In this document: positions 49,574 through 60,581 of the stretch, in pieces
How the letters are laid out: each line of letters starts with the position of its first letter
Numbering within the stretch: position 1 is the first letter of the stretch
Source of the DNA: Lachnospiraceae bacterium
GTDB lineage: Bacteria > Bacillota > Clostridia > Lachnospirales > Lachnospiraceae
Length of the DNA stretch: 64,000 bases
Direction: 5' to 3'
Assembly: GCA_029005135.1 (NCBI GenBank)
Contig: JAQXFO010000001.1
Location: 1-64,000 of the forward strand
Made by a program: the position numbers and the translations under genes
The notes under the pieces: model-generated
Database searches by the model: none
Told to the model about the DNA's origin: nothing
What the model saw: the letters and a program-made list of their open reading frames with translations, nothing else

Positions 49574-50698
49574 TCAGTCCCTCAGAATGTCCTCCAGGGC
49601 CGGCTCACGCTTTTCGCGGATGATTTCCATCAGGCCAAGGCGGGTGATATCCACCGCCTCAGTGTGATAGCTCTCCTGCCGAAAAAGCGCCCGGGCCTTC
49701 TCCAGAAGGGCCGCTTCGGCCTGTCGGTCCGGCATTTTCAGGAAATCCACCAGAATCATTCCACTGAGATTGCGCAGACGGATCTGGCGCGCTATTTCGT
49801 CAAGGGCCTCGTCGTTGACGGTGCGGTAGGTGTCAGCCGCCCGCCGTCCCTTTTCGCATTTGCCGGTGTTGACATCGATGGCGGTCAGCGCCTCCGTCCT
49901 GTCAAAGATGAGGAAGGCCCCTGACCTGAGCCAGACACGGCGCTGGGTCAGCTTTCCGATATCGCATTCAAGCCCCTTCAGTCCCGAAAGGGAGATCGTC
50001 GGATCCTCGTAATAATCACCGCCTGTCAGCTTCGCCGCCAGAGGGATATCGCTTCGGATCCGGTCAGGCTTTCGGCGCATATCGTTAAGCATACGGACAT
50101 AAAACGGCTCAGGCTGATAGAGGATCGTGCCGACCGGTGCGCCGGCCGCCCTTTCGCGTACAAGCCTCAGCTGTTCCGACAGCGCACGAATCTCCCTTTC
50201 GATATCCGTCGGCGCCGCTGTGGCGGCAGCGGTGCGAATCAGAATACCGCAGGCCTCGGCCAGGGAGGGATTCAGCTTCGCCTTAAGCTGCTCTTTCGTC
50301 GCCTTATCCAATTTCGAAGAAAAGGAGAATCCCTTTCTGTCCTCGACAGCCACACAATAGCGGCCGGCGATTTCCAGCTTGTCGGTGCAGGTACACTGCT
50401 TGATGCCGAAGGCATCCTTGGTCAGACGGACGATGAGACGGGAACTGCCTCGGACGGAAGGCCGTCTGTCTGGCAGAAAGGCGCGCTCGTCCCGGCCGAT
50501 ACGGACAAAGGCACCGCCGATGTTGGCGGCGATGTTTTCCACAACACCGACGACGATTTGTCCCGTTCGGGAGACCGTGTCCTTTTTCTCAAGGCGCAGA
50601 TCCGTCAGGTGTTTTCCCTCATAGAGGCAGGCCGCCGTGTAGGTGCGTCCCCGCACCGTCAGATCAGTGACGATAAAATCACAACAGGCATCAGTCAT
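49574..50698 (-). CDS. rng: Ribonuclease G/E family (start 50698 assumed; ORF open to 50734)
   Basis: [30 protein letters not shown]1-like; [30 protein letters not shown]. Confidence 0.93.
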   Translation of the reverse strand: MTDACCDFIVTDLTVRGRTYTAACLYEGKHLTDLRLEKKDTVSRTGQIVVGVVENIAANIGGAFVRIGRDERAFLPDRRPSVRGSSRLIVRLTKDAFGIKQCTCTDKLEIAGRYCVAVEDRKGFSFSSKLDKATKEQLKAKLNPSLAEACGILIRTAAATAAPTDIEREIRALSEQLRLVRERAAGAPVGTILYQPEPFYVRMLNDMRRKPDRIRSDIPLAAKLTGGDYYEDPTISLSGLKGLECDIGKLTQRRVWLRSGAFLIFDRTEALTAIDVNTGKCEKGRRAADTYRTVNDEALDEIARQIRLRNLSGMILVDFLKMPDRQAEAALLEKARALFRQESYHTEAVDITRLGLMEIIREKREPALEDILRD

Positions 50699-51080
50699 GG
50701 GACTCATCCGCCCGGCTGTCTGTTCCGTCGACATACAGTGTCTTGAAGAAGCAGCTTTTATGTCCGGTGTGGCAGGCCGGTCCTACCTGGGAGACTATGG
50801 CCAGCATGGTATCGTTGTCGCAGTCCAGCATCAGCGTTTTCAGATACTGAAAATGGCCGCTGGTCTCACCCTTTGTCCAGAGCTCGGCACGGCTGCGGCT
50901 CCAGTAGGTCATCCTGCCGGTCTCCAGCGTTTTGTTGTAGGCTTCCTCATTCATATAAGCCAGGATCAGCACCTCACCCGTCTTCTCGTCCTGAGAAATG
51001 ACCGGCATCAGACCGTCTTTATTCGGCTTAAAATCGGCCCAGGAAAGGTTTTCGGGCGGCATCATGGATTTGCTTATCAT
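50691..51080 (-). CDS. hisI: Phosphoribosyl-AMP cyclohydrolase
   Basis: [69 protein letters not shown]. Confidence 0.97.
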   Translation of the reverse strand: MISKSMMPPENLSWADFKPNKDGLMPVISQDEKTGEVLILAYMNEEAYNKTLETGRMTYWSRSRAELWTKGETSGHFQYLKTLMLDCDNDTMLAIVSQVGPACHTGHKSCFFKTLYVDGTDSRADESHD

Positions 51081-51102
51081 ACGCGTTGTCGTCCTTCTGA
51101 AC

Positions 51103-52395
51103 TTAATTTTCGAAGCGTACGGCGACAGAATTGGCGTGAGCTGTCAGCCCTTCGGCTTCGGCAAAGGCTTCGATCTTGTCATGGACCTTTTCCAGTGCTT
51201 CCCGGGAATACGAGATCACGGAGGATTTCTTGATAAAGTCGTCCACGCCCAGTGGTGAGAAGAATCTGGCGGTGCCGTTAGTGGGCAGCACATGGTTCGG
51301 ACCGGCAAAATAATCACCCAGCGGCTCGCTGCTGTAGGAACCCAGGAAGATGGCGCCGGCATTTTTGACCGCTGTCATGGTGGCAAAGGGATCCTTCGTG
51401 ACGATTTCAAGATGCTCAGAGGCGATCTCGTTGACGGCCTCAATGGCCTCTTCCATCGTATCGGCTACCAGGATGCGGCCGAAATTATCAAGTGATTTTG
51501 TGATGATTTCCTTACGGGAGAGGACTTCAACGAAGCCATCCACCTCATCGGAGACCTTGCGGGCCAGTTCTTCGCTGGTGGTGACGAGGATGGCGGAGGC
51601 CAGCTCGTCGTGTTCGGCCTGGCTCAGCAGATCGGCCGCTACGAAACGCGGATTGGCCGTCTCATCGGCCAGCACCAGGATCTCGCTGGGACCGGCAACG
51701 GAATCGATGGCCACATGGCCGTAGACGGCACGCTTGGCCAGAGCCACGAAAATGTTGCCCGGGCCGACGATCTTATCCACCTTCGGAATAGATTCTGTAC
51801 CATAGGCCATGGCCGCCACCGCCTGGGCACCGCCGATGCGGAAGACCTTGTCAGCACCGGCCAGTCTGGCGGCTACCAGGGTCGTCGGATTGACGCGGCC
51901 GTCTCTGCCGCAGGGCGTGCACATGACAATCTCCTTGACACCGGCCACTTTTGCCGGCACCACATTCATCAGCACCGTGGAGGGATAAGCGGCTTTGCCG
52001 CCGGGGACATAGACGCCGACGCGTTCCAGCGGCGTGATGCGCTGTCCCAGGAAACGGCCGTCCTCTTCGGTGGTGAACCAGCTTTGACGGCGCTGTTTCT
52101 CGTGGAAGGCACGGATATTGACAAGGGCATCCTTAATGATGGTGATCAGGCCCGCATCGACCTCATCGAAAGCGGCATCGATCTCCGCTTCCGTCACGCG
52201 GACCGTCTCCGGGGTGAGGGTCTTGTGATCAAAGCGTTCGGTATAGTCGAAAACGGCTTTGTCTCTGTCGCGGATCACATCCTCCAGAATCGTCTTAACG
52301 GCAGCCTCCTGCTCCGGATAGCTGGAGGTGCTGCGCTTCAGCAGGGATTCCGTGATGGTGCCGAAGCTTTCTCTTGTAAGTTTTAGAATCTTCAT
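51103..52395 (-). CDS. hisD: Histidinol dehydrogenase
   Basis: [72 protein letters not shown]. Confidence 0.98.
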   Translation of the reverse strand: MKILKLTRESFGTITESLLKRSTSSYPEQEAAVKTILEDVIRDRDKAVFDYTERFDHKTLTPETVRVTEAEIDAAFDEVDAGLITIIKDALVNIRAFHEKQRRQSWFTTEEDGRFLGQRITPLERVGVYVPGGKAAYPSTVLMNVVPAKVAGVKEIVMCTPCGRDGRVNPTTLVAARLAGADKVFRIGGAQAVAAMAYGTESIPKVDKIVGPGNIFVALAKRAVYGHVAIDSVAGPSEILVLADETANPRFVAADLLSQAEHDELASAILVTTSEELARKVSDEVDGFVEVLSRKEIITKSLDNFGRILVADTMEEAIEAVNEIASEHLEIVTKDPFATMTAVKNAGAIFLGSYSSEPLGDYFAGPNHVLPTNGTARFFSPLGVDDFIKKSSVISYSREALEKVHDKIEAFAEAEGLTAHANSVAVRFEN

Positions 52396-53033
52396 GCCTT
52401 TATTACCTTTCTGCATGCCTGTATCAGGGCGGAAATGCGTTCATTCTCCAGTTTCATGCTGACCTGGTTGACAACCATTCTGGCCGACAGGGGACAGACG
52501 ACCTCCAGCACATCGAGGCCGTTTTCCCGGAGGGTGGTGCCTGTTTCAACGATATCGACGATCACTTCGGACAGGCCGACGATGGGCGCCAGTTCGATGG
52601 AACCGTTCAGCTTGATAAGCTCCACGGTCTGATGCTTTTTGTTGTAAAAATAATCCCGGGCGATCTTGGGATACTTGGTGGCCACGCGGATGAGCTCGTT
52701 ATGCCTGAGATAATCGGCGGCCGAGGCGGGACCGCAGACACACATGCGGCATTTGCCGAAGCCCAGATCCAGTACCTCATACAACTTGCGGTCCTCCTCG
52801 AGGATCGTGTCATAGCCGACGATGCCGATATCCGCCGCGCCGTATTCCACGTAGGTAGGCACATCGGAGGCCTTGGCCAGGAAGAAGCGCATGCCGGCTT
52901 CCTTATTTTCGAAGATCAGCTTGCGGCAGGAGGGATCGTTCATTTCCTCCACGGAAATGCCGATCTGTCCGAACATTTCCATGCTTTTTCTGGCCAGTCT
53001 TCCCTTGGCCAGAGCAACTGTGATGGGTCTCAT
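52392..53033 (-). CDS. hisG: ATP phosphoribosyltransferase, short form
   Basis: [59 protein letters not shown]. Confidence 0.97.
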   Translation of the reverse strand: MRPITVALAKGRLARKSMEMFGQIGISVEEMNDPSCRKLIFENKEAGMRFFLAKASDVPTYVEYGAADIGIVGYDTILEEDRKLYEVLDLGFGKCRMCVCGPASAADYLRHNELIRVATKYPKIARDYFYNKKHQTVELIKLNGSIELAPIVGLSEVIVDIVETGTTLRENGLDVLEVVCPLSARMVVNQVSMKLENERISALIQACRKVIKA

Positions 53034-54031
53034 ACGGTACCTCCCGTTCTGTCGGCCCGCCGGCGGCAGGCCAGGATCTGATCGATGGACAGACCGACGC
53101 CGACGGCGGCATCCTCACGGCCGAAATAGCCCAACAGTCTGTCGTAGCGGCCGCCCTTGGCCACCGGTTCGCCGCTGCCGAAGGTATAGGCGGAGAAAAT
53201 AATGCCGGTGTAGTATTTGTATTTGCTCAGGGCACCGAAGTCAAAGCTGATGAAGCCGCCAAGACCCTTATCCTCCAGGATACGGCTGATGGTGTCAAGC
53301 CGGTCTATGGCGGCGGCGGAGCGGTCATCGATCGCCAGCGCCCGGGCCTTTTCCAGAACCTCACTGCCGCCGAAGAGCTTCGGCAGGTTAATGAAGGCAC
53401 TTTTGCGCGCCTGTGACATTTCGGTCCTGTCAAGCAGCTCCTCCACGCCGAAGAAATTCTTGGCGGAAATGAGGGAGCGGATATTCTCGACCTGCTCTTC
53501 CGTCAGCCCGGAATCGCTGATCAGGGATTTGAAGAAGTCCACCTCGCCGATGCTGACCTGAAATTCCGTCAGACCGGCTGCCTTCAGGGCATCGATGGTC
53601 AGGGCGATCACCTCGGCATCCGCGTCGGCGGAGGCGTCACCGATGCACTCCACACCCATCTGGGCGGATTCCTTGAGACGCCCGCGGTAATCGAAGGTGT
53701 TCACAAAGGTGTTCCCCGCATAGCACAGACGCAGCGGACGGGGCGCATCCTCGAAATACATGGCGGCGGCCCTGGCCACCGAGGGTGTAAAGTCGGGCCG
53801 AAGCACCAGGGTGTTACCGTCTCTGTCAAAGAATTTGTACAGCTCACGGGACGGCGTGGTGCCGGTCTCGCGGCTGAAAACATCGAAATACTCGATGGTC
53901 GGTGTTTCGATGCCTTCGTAACGGTAGCGGTCGAAGACATCGCTGACGGCGTTCATGATCTGTTTCTTGCGGCGAAGCTCGTCGCCGTAGACATCACGGA
54001 CACCGTCGGGTGTGTGAAGCATTCTCAGCAT
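53030..54031 (-). CDS. hisZ: ATP phosphoribosyltransferase regulatory subunit
   Basis: HisRS-like: [47 protein letters not shown]; followed by short hisG. Confidence 0.94.
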   Translation of the reverse strand: MLRMLHTPDGVRDVYGDELRRKKQIMNAVSDVFDRYRYEGIETPTIEYFDVFSRETGTTPSRELYKFFDRDGNTLVLRPDFTPSVARAAAMYFEDAPRPLRLCYAGNTFVNTFDYRGRLKESAQMGVECIGDASADADAEVIALTIDALKAAGLTEFQVSIGEVDFFKSLISDSGLTEEQVENIRSLISAKNFFGVEELLDRTEMSQARKSAFINLPKLFGGSEVLEKARALAIDDRSAAAIDRLDTISRILEDKGLGGFISFDFGALSKYKYYTGIIFSAYTFGSGEPVAKGGRYDRLLGYFGREDAAVGVGLSIDQILACRRRADRTGGTV

Positions 54032-54567
54032 GTGTCATCCCTCTCATTAAGATCTTTTTGAATTCCTTCCAGGATGGGCAGCGTAAAGCCGGCCGTCCCG
54101 GCCAGGAAATGTCTGTCGTTCAGTTCGTCATAGCGGAAGCTTTTGCGTCCGCCTGCCGTCATCCGGTCCCAGAAGTTTTTCATTTCCCGGAAGGGCATAT
54201 AGTAGTACTCATGGCGGTGGGTGAAGGCGATCAGGAAAAAGGCCACACCCTCCTGCCGTTCAAAATCCTCCATAAAGGCCATCTGATGCTCATGAACATT
54301 CTGCAGGGGAAACGTATCCTCCCGGCATTCCTTGGCGTCAAAGCAGACAGGGATACCCTGCACGGCCCCCATATAGTCGATGGTGCTCTTCTGATCGAAA
54401 TAGGCCAGCGTGATATGGCGCGTGGCCTTGTCAATGGTGATGGGCGTGATGGGTGTCGGTATCTTCTGAATCAGCGCCAGCTTATCATCGCGGTAGCGCT
54501 CTATGGTGATGTTGATGAGGTCTTCCAGGGTTGACCCGCGAAGGCCCCGGGAATTCCAGGTTGCCAT
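54025..54567 (-). CDS. recU: Holliday junction resolvase RecU
   Basis: NSRGLRGSTLEDLINITIERYRDDKLALIQKIPTPI; YFDQKSTIDYMGAVQGIPVCFDAKEC; FPLQNVHEHQ. Confidence 0.9.
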   Translation of the reverse strand: MATWNSRGLRGSTLEDLINITIERYRDDKLALIQKIPTPITPITIDKATRHITLAYFDQKSTIDYMGAVQGIPVCFDAKECREDTFPLQNVHEHQMAFMEDFERQEGVAFFLIAFTHRHEYYYMPFREMKNFWDRMTAGGRKSFRYDELNDRHFLAGTAGFTLPILEGIQKDLNERDDTC

Positions 54568-54581
54568 AATTGCCTCCGGTT

Positions 54582-55172
54582 CTATTTCACAAAGCCGAAG
54601 TCCGTCAGAGGCCAGTACCGCAGACCGGCCTTGCCGAGGATCTTGTCCCTGGCCACATAGGGGTTCTGCCAGTAGCGGGAATCAGCACTTCCGTTGCGGT
54701 TGTCACCCAGCATAAAATAGCAGTTTTCCGGCACCACATAGGGACCGAAATCGCCAACCGGCGTCTCGGGACAGAAATCGTCCCTCAGGGGTTCTTCCGC
54801 ACCGTCAATATAGACCTTGCCGCCGATGATTTCGACGGTCTCGCCCGGCAGCCCGATGATCCTCTTGATGTACAGCTTTTTCTCGTTATCCGGGAACTTG
54901 AAAACAACGATATCGTAGCGTTCCGGATCGTGATTAAGATAAGCCAGACGATTTCCGAAAATGCGGTCGTTCACACAGATCGTCTCCTCCATGGAGGCGG
55001 TGGGTATACGGGCATTGATGATGACGAAGCGCATCAGAAGAAACACGGCCAGAGCTACGACCGCCATGGTCACGATGAAATCCAGGGTTTCCTTACGGGC
55101 CTCGGCCCGGGCATCCCGTTTCTCCTTTTCTCTTTCAAGATAACCGTGTTTGTCTTCTTTTCTGACTTTCAT
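54582..55172 (-). CDS. lepB: Signal peptidase I
   Basis: FVIINARIPTASMEETICVNDRIFGNRLAY; YDIVVFKFPDNEKKLYIKRIIGLPGETVEI; MLGDNRNGSADSRYW. Confidence 0.96.
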   Translation of the reverse strand: MKVRKEDKHGYLEREKEKRDARAEARKETLDFIVTMAVVALAVFLLMRFVIINARIPTASMEETICVNDRIFGNRLAYLNHDPERYDIVVFKFPDNEKKLYIKRIIGLPGETVEIIGGKVYIDGAEEPLRDDFCPETPVGDFGPYVVPENCYFMLGDNRNGSADSRYWQNPYVARDKILGKAGLRYWPLTDFGFVK

Positions 55173-56205
55173 AGATACTCTCTTTCTCAAGGGCCTGCTT
55201 TTCAAGTATCGGGTCCAAGTCATAACAATCGGTCCGGAAGCCTGTCTTTTTAAGGACGCTTCGCATATCTTCGGGCAGGGGGGCGGCGATTCCCTTGCCG
55301 GCCAGGGCCCGGGGGTTCTGACAGTCTTCGGGAAAGACAAGCCGGTACGCGTGCAGCATCTGCCGGTTTATCCGCAGGCGGCGGTCACTGTCAGGCCAGG
55401 ACTCCGGCGTGCCGTACTTCCTGTCACCGACCACCGGGTGACCTTCAAAGGCCAGATGAGCCCGGATCTGATGGGGTTTTCCCGTGACGAGTTCCACCAT
55501 CAGAAGGCTCAGGCCCTCACAGGTCTCCAGGCTCCGGTAGCGGGTCTCCATACGTTCATAGCCCTTGCCGGCTTCGCCGCGGACGATCAGGGTGTTGTCG
55601 CTCTCCCGCTTCCGGCCCCAGGCAATCAGGGTGCCGCTTTTCTTCAGGCTGCCGTGGACCAGCGTCAGATAATACTTGCCTACGGCGCGGGTGCGGATCA
55701 GCTCCGCCCCATGCTGCAGCCCTTTCAGCGTCTTGCCGCAGAGCAGGATACCGCTGGTGTTTCTGTCAAGCCGGTGGCAGGGAGAGGGGCGGCAGACAGT
55801 CATATCCTCTTCCGTCAGCAGCTGTGTCCGCATAAGATAGTCGCGGAGAAAATCCACGGCACTGGGGCGTCCGCTCCTGTCTCCCTGGGACAACAGCCCC
55901 GGGGGTTTATTGAGAATGATGAAGTCATCATTTTCGAAAAGGATCGCCGGCGCTGGTCCGTCATAGACGGCCGGGGCGGCGGGGCGGCTTCGGAAGGCGG
56001 CAATCGTCTCGTCGGAAAGGAAGAAACGTACCACATCCTTTTCGGCAAGAATGAGGGCGCCTTCGGCTTTTGTGCCGTTGACCGTGATATTCTTTTTACG
56101 AAGCATCTTGTATATAAAGCTTTTCGGTGCCTTATCCAGATACTTTCCCGCGAATTTGTCCAGCCTCTGGCCGGCTTCGCGGCGGTCAATCACCTTTTCC
56201 TGCAT
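55135..56205 (-). CDS. RluA family (RluC-like) pseudouridine synthase
   Basis: S4 domain RLDKFAGKYLDKAPKSFIYKMLRKKNITVNG; CHRLDRNTSGILLCGKT; TGKPHQIRAHLAFEGHPVVGD. Confidence 0.94.
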   Translation of the reverse strand: MQEKVIDRREAGQRLDKFAGKYLDKAPKSFIYKMLRKKNITVNGTKAEGALILAEKDVVRFFLSDETIAAFRSRPAAPAVYDGPAPAILFENDDFIILNKPPGLLSQGDRSGRPSAVDFLRDYLMRTQLLTEEDMTVCRPSPCHRLDRNTSGILLCGKTLKGLQHGAELIRTRAVGKYYLTLVHGSLKKSGTLIAWGRKRESDNTLIVRGEAGKGYERMETRYRSLETCEGLSLLMVELVTGKPHQIRAHLAFEGHPVVGDRKYGTPESWPDSDRRLRINRQMLHAYRLVFPEDCQNPRALAGKGIAAPLPEDMRSVLKKTGFRTDCYDLDPILEKQALEKESIYESQKRRQTRLS

Positions 56206-56212
56206 AGATACC

Positions 56213-56815
56213 TCACAGGGCGATGGCCAGAAGGGTATTGAAGATCAGGCCCTCCACCTCCAGATCCGGATAGCGGTCATCCGGCGCATAGTGGAAATCG
56301 GCCCTCAGGGAGTCGGCGTGGGCGTTCATGGAATCCAGCCGCTCGATATACTTATTGACATCCGTCAGCAGGTTGACGGTGCATTTGTACCCGTTGGCCC
56401 GCATGATTTTCATGATATGGTTTTCTTCGTATCGGAGGTCGGCTTTCGGATCGCGCATCAGGCCGACGACCGTATTGCCGCAGACGGCACAGGCCTCCAG
56501 CATCGCACTCTTCTCATAGGCCGTCAGGTACAGTTCGTAAGCCGTCGAGAGAGAGCCCTCATGGGATTTGATCCGCTCGTAGACCTCATTTTCCAGAGGA
56601 CGGCAGCGGAAGATCATGATGACGCTGACGATAACACGGCAGGCCGGCAGCAGGGAAATGACCGCCAGAACCGTGAGCAGGTTTTGAGTGGTATGGTTGA
56701 TCAGGAGTCCGGCGATGAAAATGGCGGCGGGCAGAGCGATAAGCCCCGCCAGCAACAGGAGACGGCGCCGTCTCTCGGCCCTGACATAACCGAAATTGCC
56801 TTTGGTTGCTTTCAT
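56213..56815 (-). CDS. Hypothetical membrane protein with two predicted TM segments
   Basis: MKATKGNFGYVRAERRRRLLLLAGLIALPAAIFIAGLLI..LLTVLAVISLLPACRVIVSVIMIF. Confidence 0.7.
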   Translation of the reverse strand: MKATKGNFGYVRAERRRRLLLLAGLIALPAAIFIAGLLINHTTQNLLTVLAVISLLPACRVIVSVIMIFRCRPLENEVYERIKSHEGSLSTAYELYLTAYEKSAMLEACAVCGNTVVGLMRDPKADLRYEENHIMKIMRANGYKCTVNLLTDVNKYIERLDSMNAHADSLRADFHYAPDDRYPDLEVEGLIFNTLLAIAL

Positions 56816-56885
56816 AAAATGCCTTTCTTGAGTGGTGCGGGTTTTGGATGCTGCCCTGAATTGTATCATTCCCTTTTCCTGTTGT

Positions 56886-57587
56886 CTATAAAACCTTCAG
56901 GGGCTGGCACTCTCGAAAATCCGTGATGTAATAATGCGCCAGAGCCGCTTTTTCCTCCCGTGTCGGGGCGGAATACCGGTCTTCAACGGCGCATACCGTC
57001 ATACCCGCCGACAGCCCTGAACGGATGCCCGGCAGCACATCTTCAAAGACGAGGCAGTCCCGGGGCTCGACGCCCAGGCGGCGGGCCGCTTCCAGATAGA
57101 CGTCCGGAGCCGGCTTATTGACCCCCACATCATCACAGGAGACAACCGCTGAGACGGCATCGGCAAAACCTCTGGCCTCCAGCATGCTGTCGATGAGGCG
57201 GCGGTTGTTCGCGGAGGCAATGGCGGCGGGGATCTTCGTGTTCTTCAGCCAGAACAGGATCTCTGCCGCCCCGGGCTTCAGGCTGAGACACTCCGCGTAG
57301 CGGATGCGGGCCATCTCGACCCAGTCGGCGATAATCTTATCCGGCGGATCCGGAATATGAAAATGGTCGATAAAATAGTCGGCGGCGGCACGGAAGGTGA
57401 TATTTTCCATTTCTCTTGCCAGGCCTTCGGGACAATCGACGCCGAACCCGGCCAGATACTCGCGATTGATCTCCTCCCAGACATACATGGAGTCGATGAG
57501 GGTGCCGTCCACATCAAAGATCACCGCACGGTAATCACGCAGATCCGGGGCTCTGTGAAAGCGGCTTCCGGTTTTGTCAGTTGGCAT
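56886..57587 (-). CDS. HAD family phosphatase
   Basis: RAVIFDVDGTLIDSMYVWEEIN; IASANNRRLID; VFEDVLPGIRSGLSAGM. Confidence 0.93.
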   Translation of the reverse strand: MPTDKTGSRFHRAPDLRDYRAVIFDVDGTLIDSMYVWEEINREYLAGFGVDCPEGLAREMENITFRAAADYFIDHFHIPDPPDKIIADWVEMARIRYAECLSLKPGAAEILFWLKNTKIPAAIASANNRRLIDSMLEARGFADAVSAVVSCDDVGVNKPAPDVYLEAARRLGVEPRDCLVFEDVLPGIRSGLSAGMTVCAVEDRYSAPTREEKAALAHYYITDFRECQPLKVL

Positions 57588-57604
57588 AGGGCGGTTTCCT
57601 TTTC

Positions 57605-58411
57605 TTAATTGATGCTCTGGGTTTGATTATCCTCGGACAGGATATCCAGCTGATCATGGAAATGCTGGAGGGCATTCAGATCGTTGAGCTGATAGATGCG
57701 GTAGAATTCATCCTGGATCTTGATGGCTTCCCGCTCATTGTTGGAAAGGCGGTACAGATTCTCGATGGTGTTCAGGATATCCTTGACCAGCAGGCACTGG
57801 ATGGAGTTGTTGTTCTCGGCATCCATGATCTCGTTGCGGACCTTCATCATTTCCTCATCCAGCTGTGTGGTAGCCTGAGCGATCCGTTCCAGCTGTGCCG
57901 AGATCTGCTCCGGCAGCTGGTTCTTGTATTTGTACTGCAGAAAATGCTCAGAGGTGGCCCAGAAGTTCATAGCCATGGTACGAACCTGGATCTCAGCCTG
58001 CAGGCGCTTGGGTCCCTTCATCGTATTCACGGTGTAGGCAATGATCAGATGATAGCTGCGGTAGCCGCTCTTTTTCTGATTCGTCAGATAATCCTTGCGG
58101 TGCAGGATCTCCATGTCAGTGCGCTTTTCGATGACCTCCACGGCGGCCTCGATATCTTCGATGAACTGGCAGATGATGCGGATGCCGGCAATGTCTTCAA
58201 TCTCCTCTTCCATCCTTTCAAAAGGGATGCCCTTGCGCCGCATTTTGTCAATAATGCCGGATACTTCCTTCACCCGGCCCTGGATGCTCTCCATCGGGCA
58301 GTAGATATTATGATTTTTGCATTCCAGACGGAAATTGTTAAGCTTTGTGGTGATCTCTGAGACGGCCTGACCGTAGGGGTCAAGGATCTCACGCCATAAT
58401 TGAATCTCCAT
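57605..58411 (-). CDS. Small alarmone synthetase-like GTP pyrophosphokinase (RelQ-like)
   Basis: RMEEEIEDIAGIRIICQFIEDI; DYLTNQKKSGYRSYHLIIAYTV; QAEIQVRTMAMNFWATSEHFLQYKYK. Confidence 0.92.
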   Translation of the reverse strand: MEIQLWREILDPYGQAVSEITTKLNNFRLECKNHNIYCPMESIQGRVKEVSGIIDKMRRKGIPFERMEEEIEDIAGIRIICQFIEDIEAAVEVIEKRTDMEILHRKDYLTNQKKSGYRSYHLIIAYTVNTMKGPKRLQAEIQVRTMAMNFWATSEHFLQYKYKNQLPEQISAQLERIAQATTQLDEEMMKVRNEIMDAENNNSIQCLLVKDILNTIENLYRLSNNEREAIKIQDEFYRIYQLNDLNALQHFHDQLDILSEDNQTQSIN

Positions 58412-58433
58412 AAAGGCCTCCTTTTGTAAGCCG

Positions 58434-59885
58434 TCAAGCTTCGGCAAGACAGGAAAGCAGCTTTTCAAGATAAGCCGCCAGACGCGCGGTGGAAGCGATA
58501 TCAAGGCTTTCCCGGTATGTGTGGATATCCGACATGGCGGGGCCGATGGACACCGCGTCAAGGCCCGGTAAGTTACTGTCGAAAATGCCGCACTCCAGGC
58601 CGGCGTGAATGACATCCACCACCATATCACGGCCCGTCATCTCCCGCCAGAGACGGCACATAGCCGTCCGGAGCGGGGAATCTTCCCGGAACTGCCAGGC
58701 CGGATAAGTGCCCTCTTCCGTGCAGGCGGCACCCAAAGCTCCGGCCAGCCGGCGGATCCTGTCACAGACGGCACATCTCTCGCTTTCAAGAGAACTTCTG
58801 ACCGAGGTCACGATCGTTGCCTCGGTCCTGCCGGTGGTCAGAATACCGGGATTGGCGGAGGTGCGGATGAGGGACGGATCCTTTTCCCTTGACAGAACCC
58901 CATAGGGAAGGGATGTCAGGAAGGCAAGCAGACGCTGTCTGTCTTCATCGGACAGAGCTCCTCCTGCCAGAATGTCGTCAGCCTCATGGGGACTGTTGCC
59001 TGTTATCCGGACTGACAGATCATCCCGGCCGGCCAGCTCACGGCGAATATCCTTCTCAAACGCAAGACACAGGGCGCGGAGCCCGTCCTCGTCCCCGGGA
59101 TCGACGGCAATCACCGCCGAAGCCGTCATGGGGATCGCATTGTCTTTAGTCCCGCCTTTAACAGACAGAAGGTGATAAGTTTTCCGGTCCTCAAGAAGGC
59201 ACAGGAGGCGGGCTAATAGTTTGACGGCATTGCCGCGGCCCTCCCCGATCATCTGACCGGAGTGCCCGCCCCTGAGACCATCGATCGTCACTGTGAAGAC
59301 GGCACCGGCGGCCGGGACGCGCCGGCAGGGAAAGACAGCGCGCATGGCCGCTCCTCCCGCACAGCCGGCGGTCAGGATACCCTCGTCTTCGGAATCGAGA
59401 TTGATCAGGAGGCGGCCTGTCAGCAAAGAGGTATCCAGGGCCGACGCCCCGAGAAGCCCGATCTCCTCATCCGAGGTAAAGACAGCCTCCAGGGCCGGAT
59501 GCTGCAGCGTCCTGTCCTCCAGGATCGCCAGCATGAGGGCCACCGCGATGCCGTTATCGGCGCCGAGGGTTGTTCCGTCGGCACGCAGACGGTTCCCATC
59601 CCGTATCACGCGGATGCCTTCCCGGAGAAAATCGAAAGTGACGCCGGGGGCGGTGTCGCCTACCATGTCAAGATGTCCCTGGAGGATCACCACCGCCGCC
59701 TTATCACAGCCCGGGGATGCGCTCTTTCTGATGATGACATTGTCGTGATCATCCGCCGTATAAGCAAGGCCCAGCTCTTCCGCACGGCGGCAGATAAAAT
59801 CCCGTGCCCGGCGGGTATGACCCGACACATGGGGTACAGCGGCATACTCTTCAAATATTTCCAGGATTCTTTCAATAGTCAGCAT
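58434..59885 (-). CDS. pepD: Aminoacyl-histidine dipeptidase (PepD-like)
   Basis: VVILQGHLDMVGDTAPG; GTTLGADNGIAVALMLAILED; FTSDEEIGLLGASALD; HAGLECGIFDSNLPGLDAVSIGP. Confidence 0.94.
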   Translation of the reverse strand: MLTIERILEIFEEYAAVPHVSGHTRRARDFICRRAEELGLAYTADDHDNVIIRKSASPGCDKAAVVILQGHLDMVGDTAPGVTFDFLREGIRVIRDGNRLRADGTTLGADNGIAVALMLAILEDRTLQHPALEAVFTSDEEIGLLGASALDTSLLTGRLLINLDSEDEGILTAGCAGGAAMRAVFPCRRVPAAGAVFTVTIDGLRGGHSGQMIGEGRGNAVKLLARLLCLLEDRKTYHLLSVKGGTKDNAIPMTASAVIAVDPGDEDGLRALCLAFEKDIRRELAGRDDLSVRITGNSPHEADDILAGGALSDEDRQRLLAFLTSLPYGVLSREKDPSLIRTSANPGILTTGRTEATIVTSVRSSLESERCAVCDRIRRLAGALGAACTEEGTYPAWQFREDSPLRTAMCRLWREMTGRDMVVDVIHAGLECGIFDSNLPGLDAVSIGPAMSDIHTYRESLDIASTARLAAYLEKLLSCLAEA

Positions 59886-59924
59886 AGTTTCGGACTCGCT
59901 TGCCCGTTCATCGGCCGGGCCATG

Positions 59925-59951
59925 AAAAAAGGGTGCTCCTCTGAGCACCCT
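59925..59951 (-). terminator. Intrinsic terminator downstream of coiled-coil ATPase-like gene
   Basis: - strand AGGGTGCTC-agag-GAGCACCCTTTTTT. Confidence 0.85.
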
Positions 59952-59970
59952 GTCACATCTTATGAACTGT

Positions 59971-60570
59971 TCAGATTTCCTCATCCTCAGCCGGTTCTGC
60001 TTCGTCTTCGGCGATATCGACATCAGAGGCGGCCTGCGGTGCCAGTTCGGCACGGTTCTGATTGACGACGTCACTGGTGGACTGCAGCGCTTCGATGAAG
60101 GCCCTGTACTTGCCGCCGGCATCCGCCAGCGTACTGTTGACGAGCTCGGACAGATTGCCCAGCATATCGTCAGTATAATTGATGGCTGAGAGACGAATGC
60201 TGTTGGCATCGGCTGTGGCGGCATCCAGAATCTCCTGAGCCTGCTGATTGGCACGGTTGATCGTGGCATTCGCCTGAGCGTAGGCCTGCTGTGTCACCTC
60301 GTGCTGGCTGACAAGCTCGCGGGCGCGGGATTCCGCATTGGCCACGATGCCGTCGGCCTTGGACTGAGCATCGGCCAGAATCGCATCTTTATTGGAAATG
60401 ATCTTCTGATAACGCTTGATCTCGTCCGGCGTTTTCAGACGCAGCTCGCGCAGAAGCTCTTCCAGCTCTTCTTTGTTGACGACGATCTTTGTTGTGGACA
60501 GCGGCTGGAATTTGCAGCTGTCGACATACTCTTCGATTTCCTCAATGATCTGCTCAATTCTGCTGCTCAT
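59971..60570 (-). CDS. Coiled-coil protein resembling V-type ATPase subunit H/DivIVA-like; function unknown
   Basis: MSSRIEQIIEEIEEYVDSCKFQPLSTTKIVVNKEELEELLRELRLKTPDEIKRYQKIISNKDAILADAQSKADGIVANAE. Confidence 0.75.
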   Translation of the reverse strand: MSSRIEQIIEEIEEYVDSCKFQPLSTTKIVVNKEELEELLRELRLKTPDEIKRYQKIISNKDAILADAQSKADGIVANAESRARELVSQHEVTQQAYAQANATINRANQQAQEILDAATADANSIRLSAINYTDDMLGNLSELVNSTLADAGGKYRAFIEALQSTSDVVNQNRAELAPQAASDVDIAEDEAEPAEDEEI

Positions 60571-60581
60571 GTGTAATCTCC

